64,000 nucleotides of DNA from Micromonospora parathelypteridis (GTDB taxonomy: Bacteria > Actinomycetota > Actinomycetes > Mycobacteriales > Micromonosporaceae). Numbering within the stretch: position 1 is the stretch's first letter; every line of letters starts with the position of its first letter. A program made the position numbers and the translations under genes. The notes beneath the pieces are model-generated. The model did not search any database, had not been told where the DNA came from, and saw only the letters and a program-made list of their open reading frames with translations. The stretch lies in the NCBI RefSeq assembly GCF_014201145.1, contig NZ_JACHDP010000001.1, positions 1 through 64,000 on the forward strand, read 5' to 3'. Shown one piece after another: positions 1-8,673 of this stretch.

Positions 1-1071
1 CTGGTCGTCGCCGGCCCGTGGTTGACGATGGTCGGCGCGCGGGTCCTGGCCCGGTACGCCAACCGTCCCGCCACGCTCATCGCCGCGCGACGCCTCGCCG
101 ACAATCCGAAGGCCGGCTTCCGTGCGATCAGCGGCATCATGCTCGCGCTCTTCGTCACGAGCGTCGCCGTTGGAGTGATCACCACGATCGTCGCCAATCG
201 TGGGCCGGCACCGGTCGGCTCGACCGAGGCGGGCAGAGTGTCCCTCTACCTCGACCAGAACGCGCCGGCGGTGCCCGACACGCTCATCACCGAGCTGCGC
301 TCGCTCACCGGCGTGCGGGCCGCGACCGCCATCCGGGAGAACCCGGACCGGACGAGCTTCGGCGAGCCCGGGGTGATCGCCTGCGCCGACATCCCGAGCG
401 AGTACGGCCGGTGCGCCGAGGGCGTCACCGTCGCCTCGGTGGCGACCGGCCTCGTCCCCTTCGACGGGTCGGCGTCGTCGGCCCGGGTCTGGCCCGCCGC
501 CGCGTCGGTGTCGCTCGCCGACCTCCCACGGCTGCCGGTGATGTCGATCGACGTCGACACGGACGGGTCCGCCGCCGCCGTCGAGCGCACGCGCACCGTC
601 CTCGAGGCCGCCCTCCCGACCTTCCAGGTGGCGCCCAACGTGCCCGGTGACTTCGAGTCGGATTTCGCCAACACGCTGCGCGGCTGGGAACAGCTGGCCA
701 ACGTCACCATCGTCGCCAGCCTCGCCCTCGCCGGGTGCAGCCTCGCCGTCAGCGTGATCGGCGGACTGAGCGAGCGCAGACGCCCGTTCAGCCTGCTGCG
801 CCTCAGCGGCGCGCCGGTGCAGGTCCTGCGCCGGGTGGTCGCGTTGGAGAGCGCCGTACCGATGCTCGTCGTCGCCGCGGTCGCGATCGGGATGGGCCTC
901 CTCGCCGCGCAGCTGTTCCTCAAGGCGCAGATGGACTACACGCTCATCGCGCCGGAACCCCGCTTCTACGTGATCGTCGTCGTCGGGTTGGCGGCCTGCC
1001 TCGGCATCATCGCCTCCACCCTGCCGCTGTTGGAACGCATCACCGGCCCGGAGACCGCGCGCAGCGAATAG
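1..1071 (+). CDS. FtsX-like ABC transporter permease, C-terminal part (5' end outside window)
   Basis: The frame is open from the first base and ends at TAG, so about 356 C-terminal residues are visible. Hydrophobic segments occur near residues 47-66 and as three helices in the last 130 residues (near 238-260, 280-305 and 320-340). A long extracytoplasmic domain separates the first from the last three, which is the FtsX/MacB permease layout. The family moves lipids, lipoproteins or drugs, or signals cell-envelope stress, with an ATP-binding partner that would lie upstream of the window. The substrate cannot be told. The gene converges on the cobalamin operon with only 3 bases between the stop codons. 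Confidence 0.85.
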   Translation: MVVAGPWLTMVGARVLARYANRPATLIAARRLADNPKAGFRAISGIMLALFVTSVAVGVITTIVANRGPAPVGSTEAGRVSLYLDQNAPAVPDTLITELRSLTGVRAATAIRENPDRTSFGEPGVIACADIPSEYGRCAEGVTVASVATGLVPFDGSASSARVWPAAASVSLADLPRLPVMSIDVDTDGSAAAVERTRTVLEAALPTFQVAPNVPGDFESDFANTLRGWEQLANVTIVASLALAGCSLAVSVIGGLSERRRPFSLLRLSGAPVQVLRRVVALESAVPMLVVAAVAIGMGLLAAQLFLKAQMDYTLIAPEPRFYVIVVVGLAACLGIIASTLPLLERITGPETARSE

Positions 1072-1074
1072 TCG

Positions 1075-2856
1075 TCAGGCCGTGGGCCCGGTGGTCGTGA
1101 GAGCGACCACCGGGCCGAGGACGAAGACGGCCGGCGGGCGGATGCCCTCCCGGGCGGCTAGCGCGCCGATCTCGTCCAGCCGGGCGGGCACCGACCGCTG
1201 GTCGAGTTGCCCGGCGTCCTGCACGGCGAGCACCGGAGTCTCCGGGGCACGACCGTGTTCGATCAGCACAGCCGCGATCTTGGCGATGGTGTCGACGGCC
1301 ATCAGCAGCACGACGGTCCCCCGGGCGCGGGCCAGCGCCGCCCAGTCGACAAGCGAGTCGGGGTGCCCGGGCGGCAGGTGCCCGGAGACCACGGTGACGT
1401 CGTGCGCCACGCCCCGATGGGTCACCGGCACGCCGGCGAGAGCCGGCGCGGCGAAGGCGCTGCTCACCCCGGGGACCACCGTCACCGGCACACCGGCCGC
1501 CACGCAGGCCTGCACCTCCTCGTGACCGCGTCCGAAGACGTACGGGTCGCCGCCCTTGAGCCGGACCACCCGACGGCCGGCGCGGGCGTGCGACACCAGG
1601 GCCGCGTTGATCGCCTCCTGGGCCATCGACGGGCCACGGGGCACCTTGGCGGCGTCGACCACCAGCACGTCGGGGCGCAGCCCGGCGAGCAACCCCTGCG
1701 GGGCGAGCCGGTCGGCCACCACGACGTCCGCGGCGTCGAGCAGCGCCTTCGCGCGTACCGTGATCAGGTCGTCGGGTCCCGGCCCGCCACCGACCACGGC
1801 GACCGAGCCGTGGTCGTGGTGCTGGTCGTGCCCGTGGTGGTCGTGCCCGTGGTGGTCGTGCCCGTGGTGGTCGTGGTGGTGGTGGCCGACCGGGTCGTCG
1901 GGGTGATCGTGTGGCCGTTGCGGGCGGCCCACCTTGTCGGCGAAGCCGGGCATCAGCACCCGGTACGCGCAGGTGTCGCAGTTCATCCGGATGTCCCCGC
2001 CCAGCGCCTCGGCGTAGCGCTCCAGCACCAGATCGGCCAGTTCGTCGCAGTCGCCGATCAGGTCGGCCACCCGCACGTCCAGGTCGGGGTGGGCGGCGGC
2101 GAACTCCGCCGACTGGGCCACGATCCGGTCGGGCAGCACCCCGGCGAACAGGAAGTACGGGGCGACGACGATCCGCCGCGCGCCGAGCCGGCGCAGCCGC
2201 TCCAGCACCGCAGGCACCGACGGAGACGCGAGGGAGACGAACCCCGGCTCGACGCCGGCGTAGCCGCGCCCCTCCCACAGCAGGCGGGCCACCTTGGCCA
2301 CCTCGGCGTTGGCGTCCGGGTCGGTGGACCCCCGACCAATCAGGGCGACCCACGTGTCGGACCGGTCCGCACCGGCCAGCGTAGTGTCGGACCGGTCCGC
2401 ACCAGACGGCGCAGCGTCGGCCCGGTCCGCACCAGACAGCGCAGCGTCGGCCCGGTCCGCACCAGACAGTGCAGCGTCGGCCCGGTCCGCACCGGCCAGC
2501 GCAGCGTCGATGCGCTGTTCAAGGACGTCGTGCAGCAGCGGGTGCGGGCCGAGCGGGCGGCCGTAGCGGTAGCTCAGCCCAGGGTGACGCTCCTGCTCCC
2601 GCGCCATCGCGGCGGGAATGTCGCCCTTGCCGTGGCCGGCGGCGGTGAGCACCAGCGGCAACGCCACCAGCGCCCGGTGCCCGCGCGCGACGAGCGCGCC
2701 GACCGCATCGGTCAGCGGCGGGCGGGACAGCTCGATGAAGCCGCCTTCGACGTCACCGACGTCACCGCGACGGCGGACCCGCTCCACCAGCGCGGCGAAC
2801 TGGTCGACCCCGGCCGCGCTGCGCGTACCGTGCCCGACGATGACCAACCCGGTCAT
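1075..2856 (-). CDS. CbiX-CobA fusion: sirohydrochlorin cobaltochelatase plus uroporphyrinogen-III C-methyltransferase
   Basis: The 593-residue protein starts at an ATG overlapping the cobH stop (ATGA). Residues 1-120 and 165-285 are the two homologous CbiX halves. The first has the VGHGTR motif and the second GRGSTDPDA. Residues 121-168 are five 10-residue repeats of the type SGADRADAAL. MNCDTC at 291-296 resembles the Fe-S motif of long CbiX proteins. Residues 316-349 form a histidine/aspartate-rich stretch expected to hold cobalt. Residues 351-593 are a SUMT/CobA domain (GGGPGPDDLIT and a GGDPYVFGRG loop). The fusion would methylate uroporphyrinogen III to precorrin-2 and, after precorrin-2 is oxidised to sirohydrochlorin, insert cobalt. 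Last gene of the operon. Confidence 0.93.
   Translation of the reverse strand: MTGLVIVGHGTRSAAGVDQFAALVERVRRRGDVGDVEGGFIELSRPPLTDAVGALVARGHRALVALPLVLTAAGHGKGDIPAAMAREQERHPGLSYRYGRPLGPHPLLHDVLEQRIDAALAGADRADAALSGADRADAALSGADRADAAPSGADRSDTTLAGADRSDTWVALIGRGSTDPDANAEVAKVARLLWEGRGYAGVEPGFVSLASPSVPAVLERLRRLGARRIVVAPYFLFAGVLPDRIVAQSAEFAAAHPDLDVRVADLIGDCDELADLVLERYAEALGGDIRMNCDTCAYRVLMPGFADKVGRPQRPHDHPDDPVGHHHHDHHGHDHHGHDHHGHDQHHDHGSVAVVGGGPGPDDLITVRAKALLDAADVVVADRLAPQGLLAGLRPDVLVVDAAKVPRGPSMAQEAINAALVSHARAGRRVVRLKGGDPYVFGRGHEEVQACVAAGVPVTVVPGVSSAFAAPALAGVPVTHRGVAHDVTVVSGHLPPGHPDSLVDWAALARARGTVVLLMAVDTIAKIAAVLIEHGRAPETPVLAVQDAGQLDQRSVPARLDEIGALAAREGIRPPAVFVLGPVVALTTTGPTA
2354..2503. repeat. Tandem 30-bp minisatellite, five units, inside cbiX-cobA
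   Basis: Five head-to-tail units of exactly 30 bp share GTCGG-CCGGTCCGCAC and differ at a few positions. The period keeps the reading frame and encodes 10-residue units in the linker between the two CbiX halves. Copy number could vary without a frameshift. A similar unit occurs near 59,982. Confidence 0.9.
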
Positions 2857-3449
2857 GACTTCTCCTCGACGTAGAGCAGGGCGTTGAGGGCGGCGGCGGC
2901 GACCGCCGAACCACCCTTCTCGCCCACGTTGGACACCCCGGGCAGGCCGCTGGCCCGCAGTGCCGCCTTCGACTCGGCGGCACCCACGAAGCCCACCGGC
3001 AGGCCGACGACCAGGGCTGGCGCGGCGTCCAGGGTGAGTAGTTCGACAAGTGCGGTCGGCGCGCAGCCAACCACCCAGACCGCGCCCGGGCCGACCCGGT
3101 CGAGCGCGATCCGCACCGCCGCCGCCGAGCGGGTGATCCCCGCCGAGCGGCCCAGCTCGGCGGCGGCCGGCTCGGCGACCGGGCAGACCAGCTCCAGCCC
3201 GGCCCGGGTGATACCGGCGGCGACCATCGCCACGTCGGTGACCACGGGGGTACCGGCACGCAGCGCGGCCAACCCCGACTCCAGGGCCGCCTCGTCGCAG
3301 ACCAGCTCGTCGACGTACGCGAGGTCGGCGCTGGCGTGCACCACCCGCTCGGTCACCGCACGGCTCAGCGGCGGCAGGTGCGACAGGTCGACGCGCTCGC
3401 GCAGGATGCGGTACGACTCGACCTCGATCGGGTGCACCACCCGGCTCAT
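2853..3449 (-). CDS. cobH: Precorrin-8X methylmutase (CobH/CbiC)
   Basis: The 198-residue product has the full CobH length. It moves the C11 methyl to C12, turning precorrin-8X (or its cobalt form) into hydrogenobyrinic (cobyrinic) acid. The N-terminus HPIEVESYRIL and the VVHASAD segment with the catalytic-type His38 are characteristic, followed by DVAMVAAGI and a glycine-rich C-terminal part (NVGEKGGSAVAAAA). The ATG start overlaps the ferredoxin stop by ATGA and the stop overlaps cbiX-cobA, so translation is probably coupled. Confidence 0.95.
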   Translation of the reverse strand: MSRVVHPIEVESYRILRERVDLSHLPPLSRAVTERVVHASADLAYVDELVCDEAALESGLAALRAGTPVVTDVAMVAAGITRAGLELVCPVAEPAAAELGRSAGITRSAAAVRIALDRVGPGAVWVVGCAPTALVELLTLDAAPALVVGLPVGFVGAAESKAALRASGLPGVSNVGEKGGSAVAAAALNALLYVEEKS

Positions 3450-3670
3450 CGGGTCCCTCCACCTTCGTCAGGCTCGGCGACGCGGATCGCGTCAAAGGCA
3501 TCGGCGACGCGGATCGCGTCGACCGGGCAGATCTCCAGGCATTCCAGGCATCCGGTGCAGCGGTCGGCGCGGACCGTCAGGCCACCGGCGACGGGTCTGA
3601 TCGCGTGCGTGGGGCAGGTGAGCAGGCAGGCGCCGCAGCCCTGGCAGGCGTCGATGGTCACGATCGCCAT
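3446..3670 (-). CDS. 2[4Fe-4S] ferredoxin in the cobalamin operon
   Basis: This is a 74-residue ferredoxin with two complete CxxCxxCxxxCP motifs (Cys 9, 12, 15, 19 and 38, 41, 44, 48). It is an electron carrier. Its place inside the corrin operon, overlapping cobJ and cobH, suggests it supplies electrons to a corrin step such as ring contraction or cobalt reduction, but the partner cannot be read from sequence. The 3' end holds a short direct duplication (GGCGACGCGGATCGCGTC twice, about 30 bp apart), giving a repeated DAIRVA in the tail. Confidence 0.9.
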   Translation of the reverse strand: MAIVTIDACQGCGACLLTCPTHAIRPVAGGLTVRADRCTGCLECLEICPVDAIRVADAFDAIRVAEPDEGGGTR

Positions 3671-5436
3671 CGGTACCCCCTCGGTGTGACCATCCGGCCG
3701 GCGACCAGCCTGGTGTCGCTGCTGCCGACCACCACGACGCTGTACATGTCGACCACGGTCGGGTCGAGGGTGGCCAGGGTCGCCAGGTGCACGCGTTCGC
3801 CGGGACGACTGGCGTTGCGCACCACACCGACGGGGGTGTCGGGTGGCCGGTGCGCGGCGAGGATGCCGAGCGCCTTGCCGAGCTGCCAGTCACGCGCCCG
3901 GCTGCGCGGGTTGTAGAACAGCGTCACGAAGTCACCCTCGGCGGCCGCGGTCACCCGCCGCTCGATGACCTCCCAGGGGGTGTGCAGGTCGGACAGGCTC
4001 AGGTAGGCGTGGTCGTGGCCGAGCGGCGCGCCGAGCAGGGCCCCGGCGGCCAGTGCCGCGGTCACCCCGGGCACGCCCACCACGTCGATCCGCTCGTCGG
4101 CGTACTCCAGGGCGGGGCTGGCCATCGCGTACACCCCGGCGTCGCCGGAGCCGATCAGCGCGACCGCTTGGCCGGCGGTGGCCTCGGCGACGGCGGCGCG
4201 GGCTCGTTCCTCCTCCGCGCCCAGTCCGCTGGAGAGCACCCGGGTACCCGGGCGGAGCAGATCGCGGACCTGGTCGAGGTACTGGTCGAGGCCGACCACC
4301 ACGGCGGCGCGCCGCAGCTCGGCGACCGCGCGGGGGGTGCGCAGGTCGGCGGCGCCCGGTCCGAGCCCGACGACGGCCAGCCGGCCGCGCGGCGCGTGGC
4401 GGGCCACCGCCACGGTGGCCATCGCCGTCGCGGTCTTGCCCACCAGCAGCGTGGCGTCGCCCGGACGGCCCGCCGAGCCGAGCAGGGCCGCGGCCTCCGC
4501 CACGCTCGGCGTGCCGACCGCGGCGCGGACCACCTCGCTGGGATGCGGCACGTCGACCGCGGCCAGCTGCGTCGCCGGCCAGGTCACCAGGGGTACGCCG
4601 ATCGCGTCGGCGGTGCTGAGGATGCCCGCCTCGTCGGCTTTGACGTCGGCGCTGGCCAGGCAGCGCAGGCTCGCTGGGCTGAGGCCGGCCTCGGCCAGCA
4701 CCCGGTGCAGCAGCTCCGCCACCTCGGCGGCCGGTACGCCCCGACTCGCTCCCACGCCGGCCACCAGCGACGGTGGCCGGAGCACGGCGGTCCGTCCGTC
4801 CAGCGGCACCACGCGGTCGGTGACCAGCAGCCGGTAACCGACGCCGTGCTCGGCGTCGCTGCCGGAAGCGGGCTCGGCGGGCTCGGCGGCGGCGGCGGGC
4901 TCGGTGCCCGGTTGGGGGTGGACGTTCGGGGGCAGGGCCGGCAACGGCCAGTGGGCGTCGGCGATGAGCTGGACCGGCTCGCCGTCCAGGATGGCCCGGG
5001 ACACCGCGGCGACCGCGCCCTGCACGGGCCAGCCGAGGGTGTCCAGCCCCGGCAGGCCGACCGCGTCGGTGGCGGTGGTGATCACCGGTCGGGCGTCCAG
5101 CACTGCGCCGACCTGCTCGGCGAGGTCGTTGCCGCCGCCGGCGTGCCCGCCGAGCAGCGCCACGGCGTGCCGGGCCGCCTCGTCGACGACGACCACGGCC
5201 GGGTCGCTGTGCTTGTCGGCGAGCAGCGGCGCGAGGATCCGCACCACGGCGCCGGTGGCCAGGAACGCGACCACGGCGTCACACTCCGCCCAGGCGGTCC
5301 GCAGCGCGTCGGCCACGGTCTCCCCCTCGACCAGTTGGGCGTGCGGCCAGGCGGCGGCAACGGTGTGCGCATGCCGTCGGCCGGCTGCGGTGGCCGCCAC
5401 CAGTCCGATGCGAACGGGCGGGTTCTGGTCGTTCAC
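3658..5436 (-). CDS. CbiG-CobJ fusion: cobalt-precorrin-5A hydrolase plus precorrin-3B C17-methyltransferase
   Basis: The 592-residue fusion starts at GTG, overlapping the cobL stop by GTGA. Roughly residues 1-330 are CbiG: an N-terminal region with FLATGAVVRILAP and GGHAGGGNDLA, then a C-terminal domain with VAGVGASRGVPA and LASADVKADE. CbiG opens the delta-lactone and releases the C20 fragment. From about residue 350 a tetrapyrrole methylase begins (VVGLGPGAADLRTPRA, GSGDAGVYAMA, FYNPRSRARDWQLG), typical of CobJ/CbiH, which methylates C17 during ring contraction. The stop overlaps the ferredoxin by 13 bases. Fusion of these successive steps occurs in other actinobacteria. Confidence 0.94.
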   Translation of the reverse strand: MNDQNPPVRIGLVAATAAGRRHAHTVAAAWPHAQLVEGETVADALRTAWAECDAVVAFLATGAVVRILAPLLADKHSDPAVVVVDEAARHAVALLGGHAGGGNDLAEQVGAVLDARPVITTATDAVGLPGLDTLGWPVQGAVAAVSRAILDGEPVQLIADAHWPLPALPPNVHPQPGTEPAAAAEPAEPASGSDAEHGVGYRLLVTDRVVPLDGRTAVLRPPSLVAGVGASRGVPAAEVAELLHRVLAEAGLSPASLRCLASADVKADEAGILSTADAIGVPLVTWPATQLAAVDVPHPSEVVRAAVGTPSVAEAAALLGSAGRPGDATLLVGKTATAMATVAVARHAPRGRLAVVGLGPGAADLRTPRAVAELRRAAVVVGLDQYLDQVRDLLRPGTRVLSSGLGAEEERARAAVAEATAGQAVALIGSGDAGVYAMASPALEYADERIDVVGVPGVTAALAAGALLGAPLGHDHAYLSLSDLHTPWEVIERRVTAAAEGDFVTLFYNPRSRARDWQLGKALGILAAHRPPDTPVGVVRNASRPGERVHLATLATLDPTVVDMYSVVVVGSSDTRLVAGRMVTPRGYRWRS

Positions 5437-6683
5437 GGGCGCTCCCCGGTGAGGACGACCACCGGGTTGGTGGCCGCGAGGCGGATCGACCCACCGGGCA
5501 GGTCGGCGAGGCGGGCGGCGGAGAGTTGACTGCCCTCGACCGTGTAGCCGGCGGCGCGCAGGAGGCCCACGGCCGGTGCGACCCGGTCCAGTGCGGCCAG
5601 AGTGAGCACCACCCGCTCGGGCTGGCGGGTCACCACGGCGGCGAGGACGTCGGCGCCGCCACCGCCGACGAAGACCGCGTCCGGCTCCGGCAGGCCGGCC
5701 AGCGCCTGCGGGGCTCGCCCGGTGACGAGCCGGACGGTCACGGCGTGCGTTGCCGCGTTGGCCCGGATGGTCGCGCCGGCCTGCGGGTCCTGTTCGACGG
5801 CGAGCACGGCCGCGCCGAGCAGCGCGCACTCGATGCCGACCGAGCCGCTGCCCGCACCGACGTCCCAGACCAGTCGACCGAGCCGGGGGCGCAGCCGGGC
5901 GACGACGAGGGCACGCACCTCCGACTTGGTGATCATGGAGTCGCGGTGGGCGTACCGGTCCTCCGGCAAGGCCCATCCACCGGCCGGCGCGGCAGCCGGC
6001 TGATTGTCGGAGCGCATCCCGCCGGCCGCGACCCGATCGAGTGCGGATGCGGCGAGGCTGAGCAGGACGTGCGGGTCGGACCAGGTCTCGGCGGCGGCCT
6101 GCTCGGGGGTCACCTCACGGATCCGTTCGGCGTCGGTGCCCAGGTGCTCGGCGACCAGCAGGCGGCGGGACCAGCCGACCAGGCCGGCGCCCACCTCGGC
6201 CGCACCGGCGCCGGGTGCGGTGAGCACCGCGACCAGCGGCAGCGCCCGGCAGGCGTTCAGGGCCGGTCGGAGGTCGCGCCCGTGCGCGGTGACCACGGCG
6301 GCACCGTCCCAGGGCAGCCCCGCGCGGGCGAAGGCGGCGGCCACACTGGACACCGCCGGCACCACCCGCAGCGGCAACCCGGCCGCTCTCAGTCGCCGGA
6401 CGATTCCGAAGAACCCGGGATCCCCGCTGGCCAGCACCACGGCCGGCACCCCGGCGGCGACGGCCTCGTCCAGCCGGTGCAGGGCCGGGGCGAGCGGCCC
6501 GAGGGTGACGGTGTCGGCACCGGCCGGTACGGGTACCGCGGCCAGGTGCCGGGCGGCCCCGACCACCAGCCCGGCGGCGGCCAGCACCGGCGCGAGAGCG
6601 GGGTGCGGCGTGGCGCCCGCGGCATCCAGACCGACCACGGTCACCGGGGACGGCACCCGGGTCGCCGCGTCCACGCCGGTCAC
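5433..6683 (-). CDS. cobL: Precorrin-6Y C5,15-methyltransferase (decarboxylating), CbiE-CbiT fusion
   Basis: The 416-residue product is two enzymes in one. The N-terminal CbiE-type methylase (to about residue 225) has VVGLDAAG and ASGDPGFFGI and methylates C5 and C15. The C-terminal CbiT-type domain (from about 250) starts at MITKSEVRALVVARL and has the SAM-binding loop VWDVGAGSGSVGIECA; it decarboxylates the C12 acetate. The start is GTG, overlapping the cbiD stop (GTGA), and the stop overlaps the CbiG-CobJ start. It acts before CobH. Confidence 0.95.
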   Translation of the reverse strand: MTGVDAATRVPSPVTVVGLDAAGATPHPALAPVLAAAGLVVGAARHLAAVPVPAGADTVTLGPLAPALHRLDEAVAAGVPAVVLASGDPGFFGIVRRLRAAGLPLRVVPAVSSVAAAFARAGLPWDGAAVVTAHGRDLRPALNACRALPLVAVLTAPGAGAAEVGAGLVGWSRRLLVAEHLGTDAERIREVTPEQAAAETWSDPHVLLSLAASALDRVAAGGMRSDNQPAAAPAGGWALPEDRYAHRDSMITKSEVRALVVARLRPRLGRLVWDVGAGSGSVGIECALLGAAVLAVEQDPQAGATIRANAATHAVTVRLVTGRAPQALAGLPEPDAVFVGGGGADVLAAVVTRQPERVVLTLAALDRVAPAVGLLRAAGYTVEGSQLSAARLADLPGGSIRLAATNPVVVLTGERP

Positions 6684-7831
6684 CGCGGCCACCGCCCGGA
6701 CGAGGCGACGACGTGCGCTCCGGCGAAGTCGACCATCGCCACGTCCACGCTGACCGTCGGCCCCGCGAAGCGTCGCAGCACCTGGCGTACCCGCTGGCAG
6801 AGCAGGTCGCCGGCCGGGGCGAGCAGCCCGGCGGTCTCCCACAGCTCGTACGCGTGCCGCCCGGTGTTCGCCTCGGTCACGGCGTCGACGAGCGCCGGGT
6901 CGCCACCGGCCTCGGCGGTCACCGCGCCGAGCAGGGACAGGTCCACCTTGGAGCGGGTGTAGTGGGTCATCAGCACTCCGGCGGCGAGTTTGGCCAGTTT
7001 GCCGGCCATGCCGACGAAGACCACCCCGGTCATCGCGTCGCCCACGGCGGCGGTCACCGCGGCACCGGTGAAGTCGCCGACCTCGACGAAGCAGACCTCG
7101 GGCAGGTCGGGCAGCAGCGCGCGGGCCGCCCGCTCGGTGCGTCCGCCGGTGCAGAGCACCACGGTCCGCTCCCCCTGGGCGGCCATCACGTGCACGGCCT
7201 GTACGACGCTGGCCCGCCAGGACGCGGTGGAGAAGGGACGCACGATCCCGGTGGTGCCGAGGATCGAGATCCCGCCGAGGATGCCGAGCCGTCGGTTGGT
7301 GGTCTTGCGGGCCATGATCTCGCCCCGGGGCACGCTGATCACCACGCGTACGCCGACTTCGGTGAGGTCGACCACCTCGGCCACCGCCTCGCCGATCATC
7401 CGGCGCGGGGTGTCGTTGATCGCCGGGCCGCCGACCGCGAGCCCGAGGCCGGGCTTGGTGACCGTGCCGACACCGGCGCCACCGGCGAGCCGCAGCCCCG
7501 GGACGTCGGTCCAGTCGACGGTGGCGGTCAACTCGGCCCCGTGGGTGACGTCCGGGTCGTCCCCGGCGTCCTTGACCACGACCGCCTCGGCGCGGCCCGG
7601 CGGGGTGCCGGTCAGCTCGCAGCGTGCCACCGGGAAGCGCACCCGCCGCCCGGCGGGCAGACCGATCTCCACCTCGGACTGGGCGGCCCCGGTGACCAGC
7701 GCGGTGACCGCGGCCTTGGCCGCCGCCGTCGCGCAGGCGCCGGTGGTCCAGCCGGTACGCAGCGCGGTGGGCCGGACCTTCGCGGTACGCGGCAGGTCCG
7801 GCTCGCGTAGCGGCGGCTCGGCGTACGTCAC
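6680..7831 (-). CDS. cbiD: Cobalt-precorrin-5B C1-methyltransferase (CbiD)
   Basis: The 383-residue protein has the CbiD N-terminus (LRTGWTTGACATAAAKAA), the KDAGDDPDVTHG motif and the central TTGIVRPFS segment. CbiD adds the C1 methyl group to cobalt-precorrin-5B in the anaerobic-type pathway, acting after CbiG. Start GTG overlaps the cobM stop by 4 bases and the stop overlaps cobL in the same way. Its presence with CbiG indicates the ring-contraction chemistry of the cobalt-early route. Confidence 0.95.
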   Translation of the reverse strand: MTYAEPPLREPDLPRTAKVRPTALRTGWTTGACATAAAKAAVTALVTGAAQSEVEIGLPAGRRVRFPVARCELTGTPPGRAEAVVVKDAGDDPDVTHGAELTATVDWTDVPGLRLAGGAGVGTVTKPGLGLAVGGPAINDTPRRMIGEAVAEVVDLTEVGVRVVISVPRGEIMARKTTNRRLGILGGISILGTTGIVRPFSTASWRASVVQAVHVMAAQGERTVVLCTGGRTERAARALLPDLPEVCFVEVGDFTGAAVTAAVGDAMTGVVFVGMAGKLAKLAAGVLMTHYTRSKVDLSLLGAVTAEAGGDPALVDAVTEANTGRHAYELWETAGLLAPAGDLLCQRVRQVLRRFAGPTVSVDVAMVDFAGAHVVASSGRWPR

Positions 7832-8673
7832 GGTGTGTGCCCCGGTGTGGCTGTCCCCCCGGTGCGGGCGCCGGCCTGGCGGCGCAGCTCGGCACGGGCG
7901 GCCGGCTCGGCCCGCCGGAAGGTGTGGAAGTGCCCGGGGTGGTAGAGGTGCGACCGGGTGCCCTCGGCAGCGAGGGCCGGCCCGACCAGGAACAGGGTGT
8001 GTTTCCACAGCCGGTGCTCCTTGACGGTCGCCTCCAGGGTGCCGACCGTGCAGCGCACCACCAGTTCGTCCGGCCAGGTCGCCTGGTACGCCACCACGGC
8101 CGGGGTGTCCGCCGGGTAGCCGCCGGCCAGCAGCTCGGCCTGCACCTGCCCGGAGCGGGCGGCGGAGAGGAACAGCGCCATGGTGGTGCCGTGCCGGGCG
8201 AAGTCGCGGACCCGTTCGCCGGGCGGCATCGGGGTCTTGCCGCCTTCGAGGCGGGTGAGGATCACCGACTGGGCAACCTCGGGCACGGTCAGCTCCCGCC
8301 CGACGATCGCCGCGACGGCGGTGAACGAGGAGACCCCGGGGACGATCTCGACGGCCAGGCCGAGCGCCCGGCACAGGTCCAGTTGCTCCTGCACCGCGCC
8401 CCACAGCGCCGGGTCGCCGGAGTGGATCCGGGCCACGGTCAGCCCCTGCTCGGCGGCGCGCTCGTAGAGCGGCAGCACGCCCTCGATGGGCAGCTGCGAC
8501 GAGTCGACGATCTCCGCACCGGAGCGGGCGTGCGCGAGCACGTCGGCGTGCACCAGGCTGGCCGCCCAGATCACGATGTCCGCCTCGGCGATCACCCGGG
8601 CGGCCCGCAGGGTCAGCAGATCCGCCGCACCCGGGCCGGCACCGACGAACCACACCTTGCCGTCGCTGGTCAC
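7828..8673 (-). CDS. cobM: Precorrin-4 C11-methyltransferase (CobM/CbiF)
   Basis: The 281-residue tetrapyrrole methylase has KVWFVGAGPGAADLLTLRA at the N-terminus, RIHSGDPALWGAVQEQ and an IVPGVSSFTAVAA loop, all as in CobM/CbiF. It transfers methyl from SAM to C11. The C-terminal 40 residues after LYHPGHFHTFR look like a disordered extension. GTG start and stop both overlap neighbours by 4 bases. Confidence 0.95.
   Translation of the reverse strand: MTSDGKVWFVGAGPGAADLLTLRAARVIAEADIVIWAASLVHADVLAHARSGAEIVDSSQLPIEGVLPLYERAAEQGLTVARIHSGDPALWGAVQEQLDLCRALGLAVEIVPGVSSFTAVAAIVGRELTVPEVAQSVILTRLEGGKTPMPPGERVRDFARHGTTMALFLSAARSGQVQAELLAGGYPADTPAVVAYQATWPDELVVRCTVGTLEATVKEHRLWKHTLFLVGPALAAEGTRSHLYHPGHFHTFRRAEPAARAELRRQAGARTGGTATPGHTP

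Noticed and set aside
2354..2503. Considered as a CRISPR array
   Set aside because: Repeats are contiguous with no spacers and encode an in-frame protein linker.
1207..2874. Open frame of 555 codons on the plus strand, antisense to cbiX-cobA
   Set aside because: It is a GC-rich shadow; the translation is dominated by His, Arg, Gly and Val repeats with no family signature, whereas the minus strand encodes CbiX and CobA motifs.
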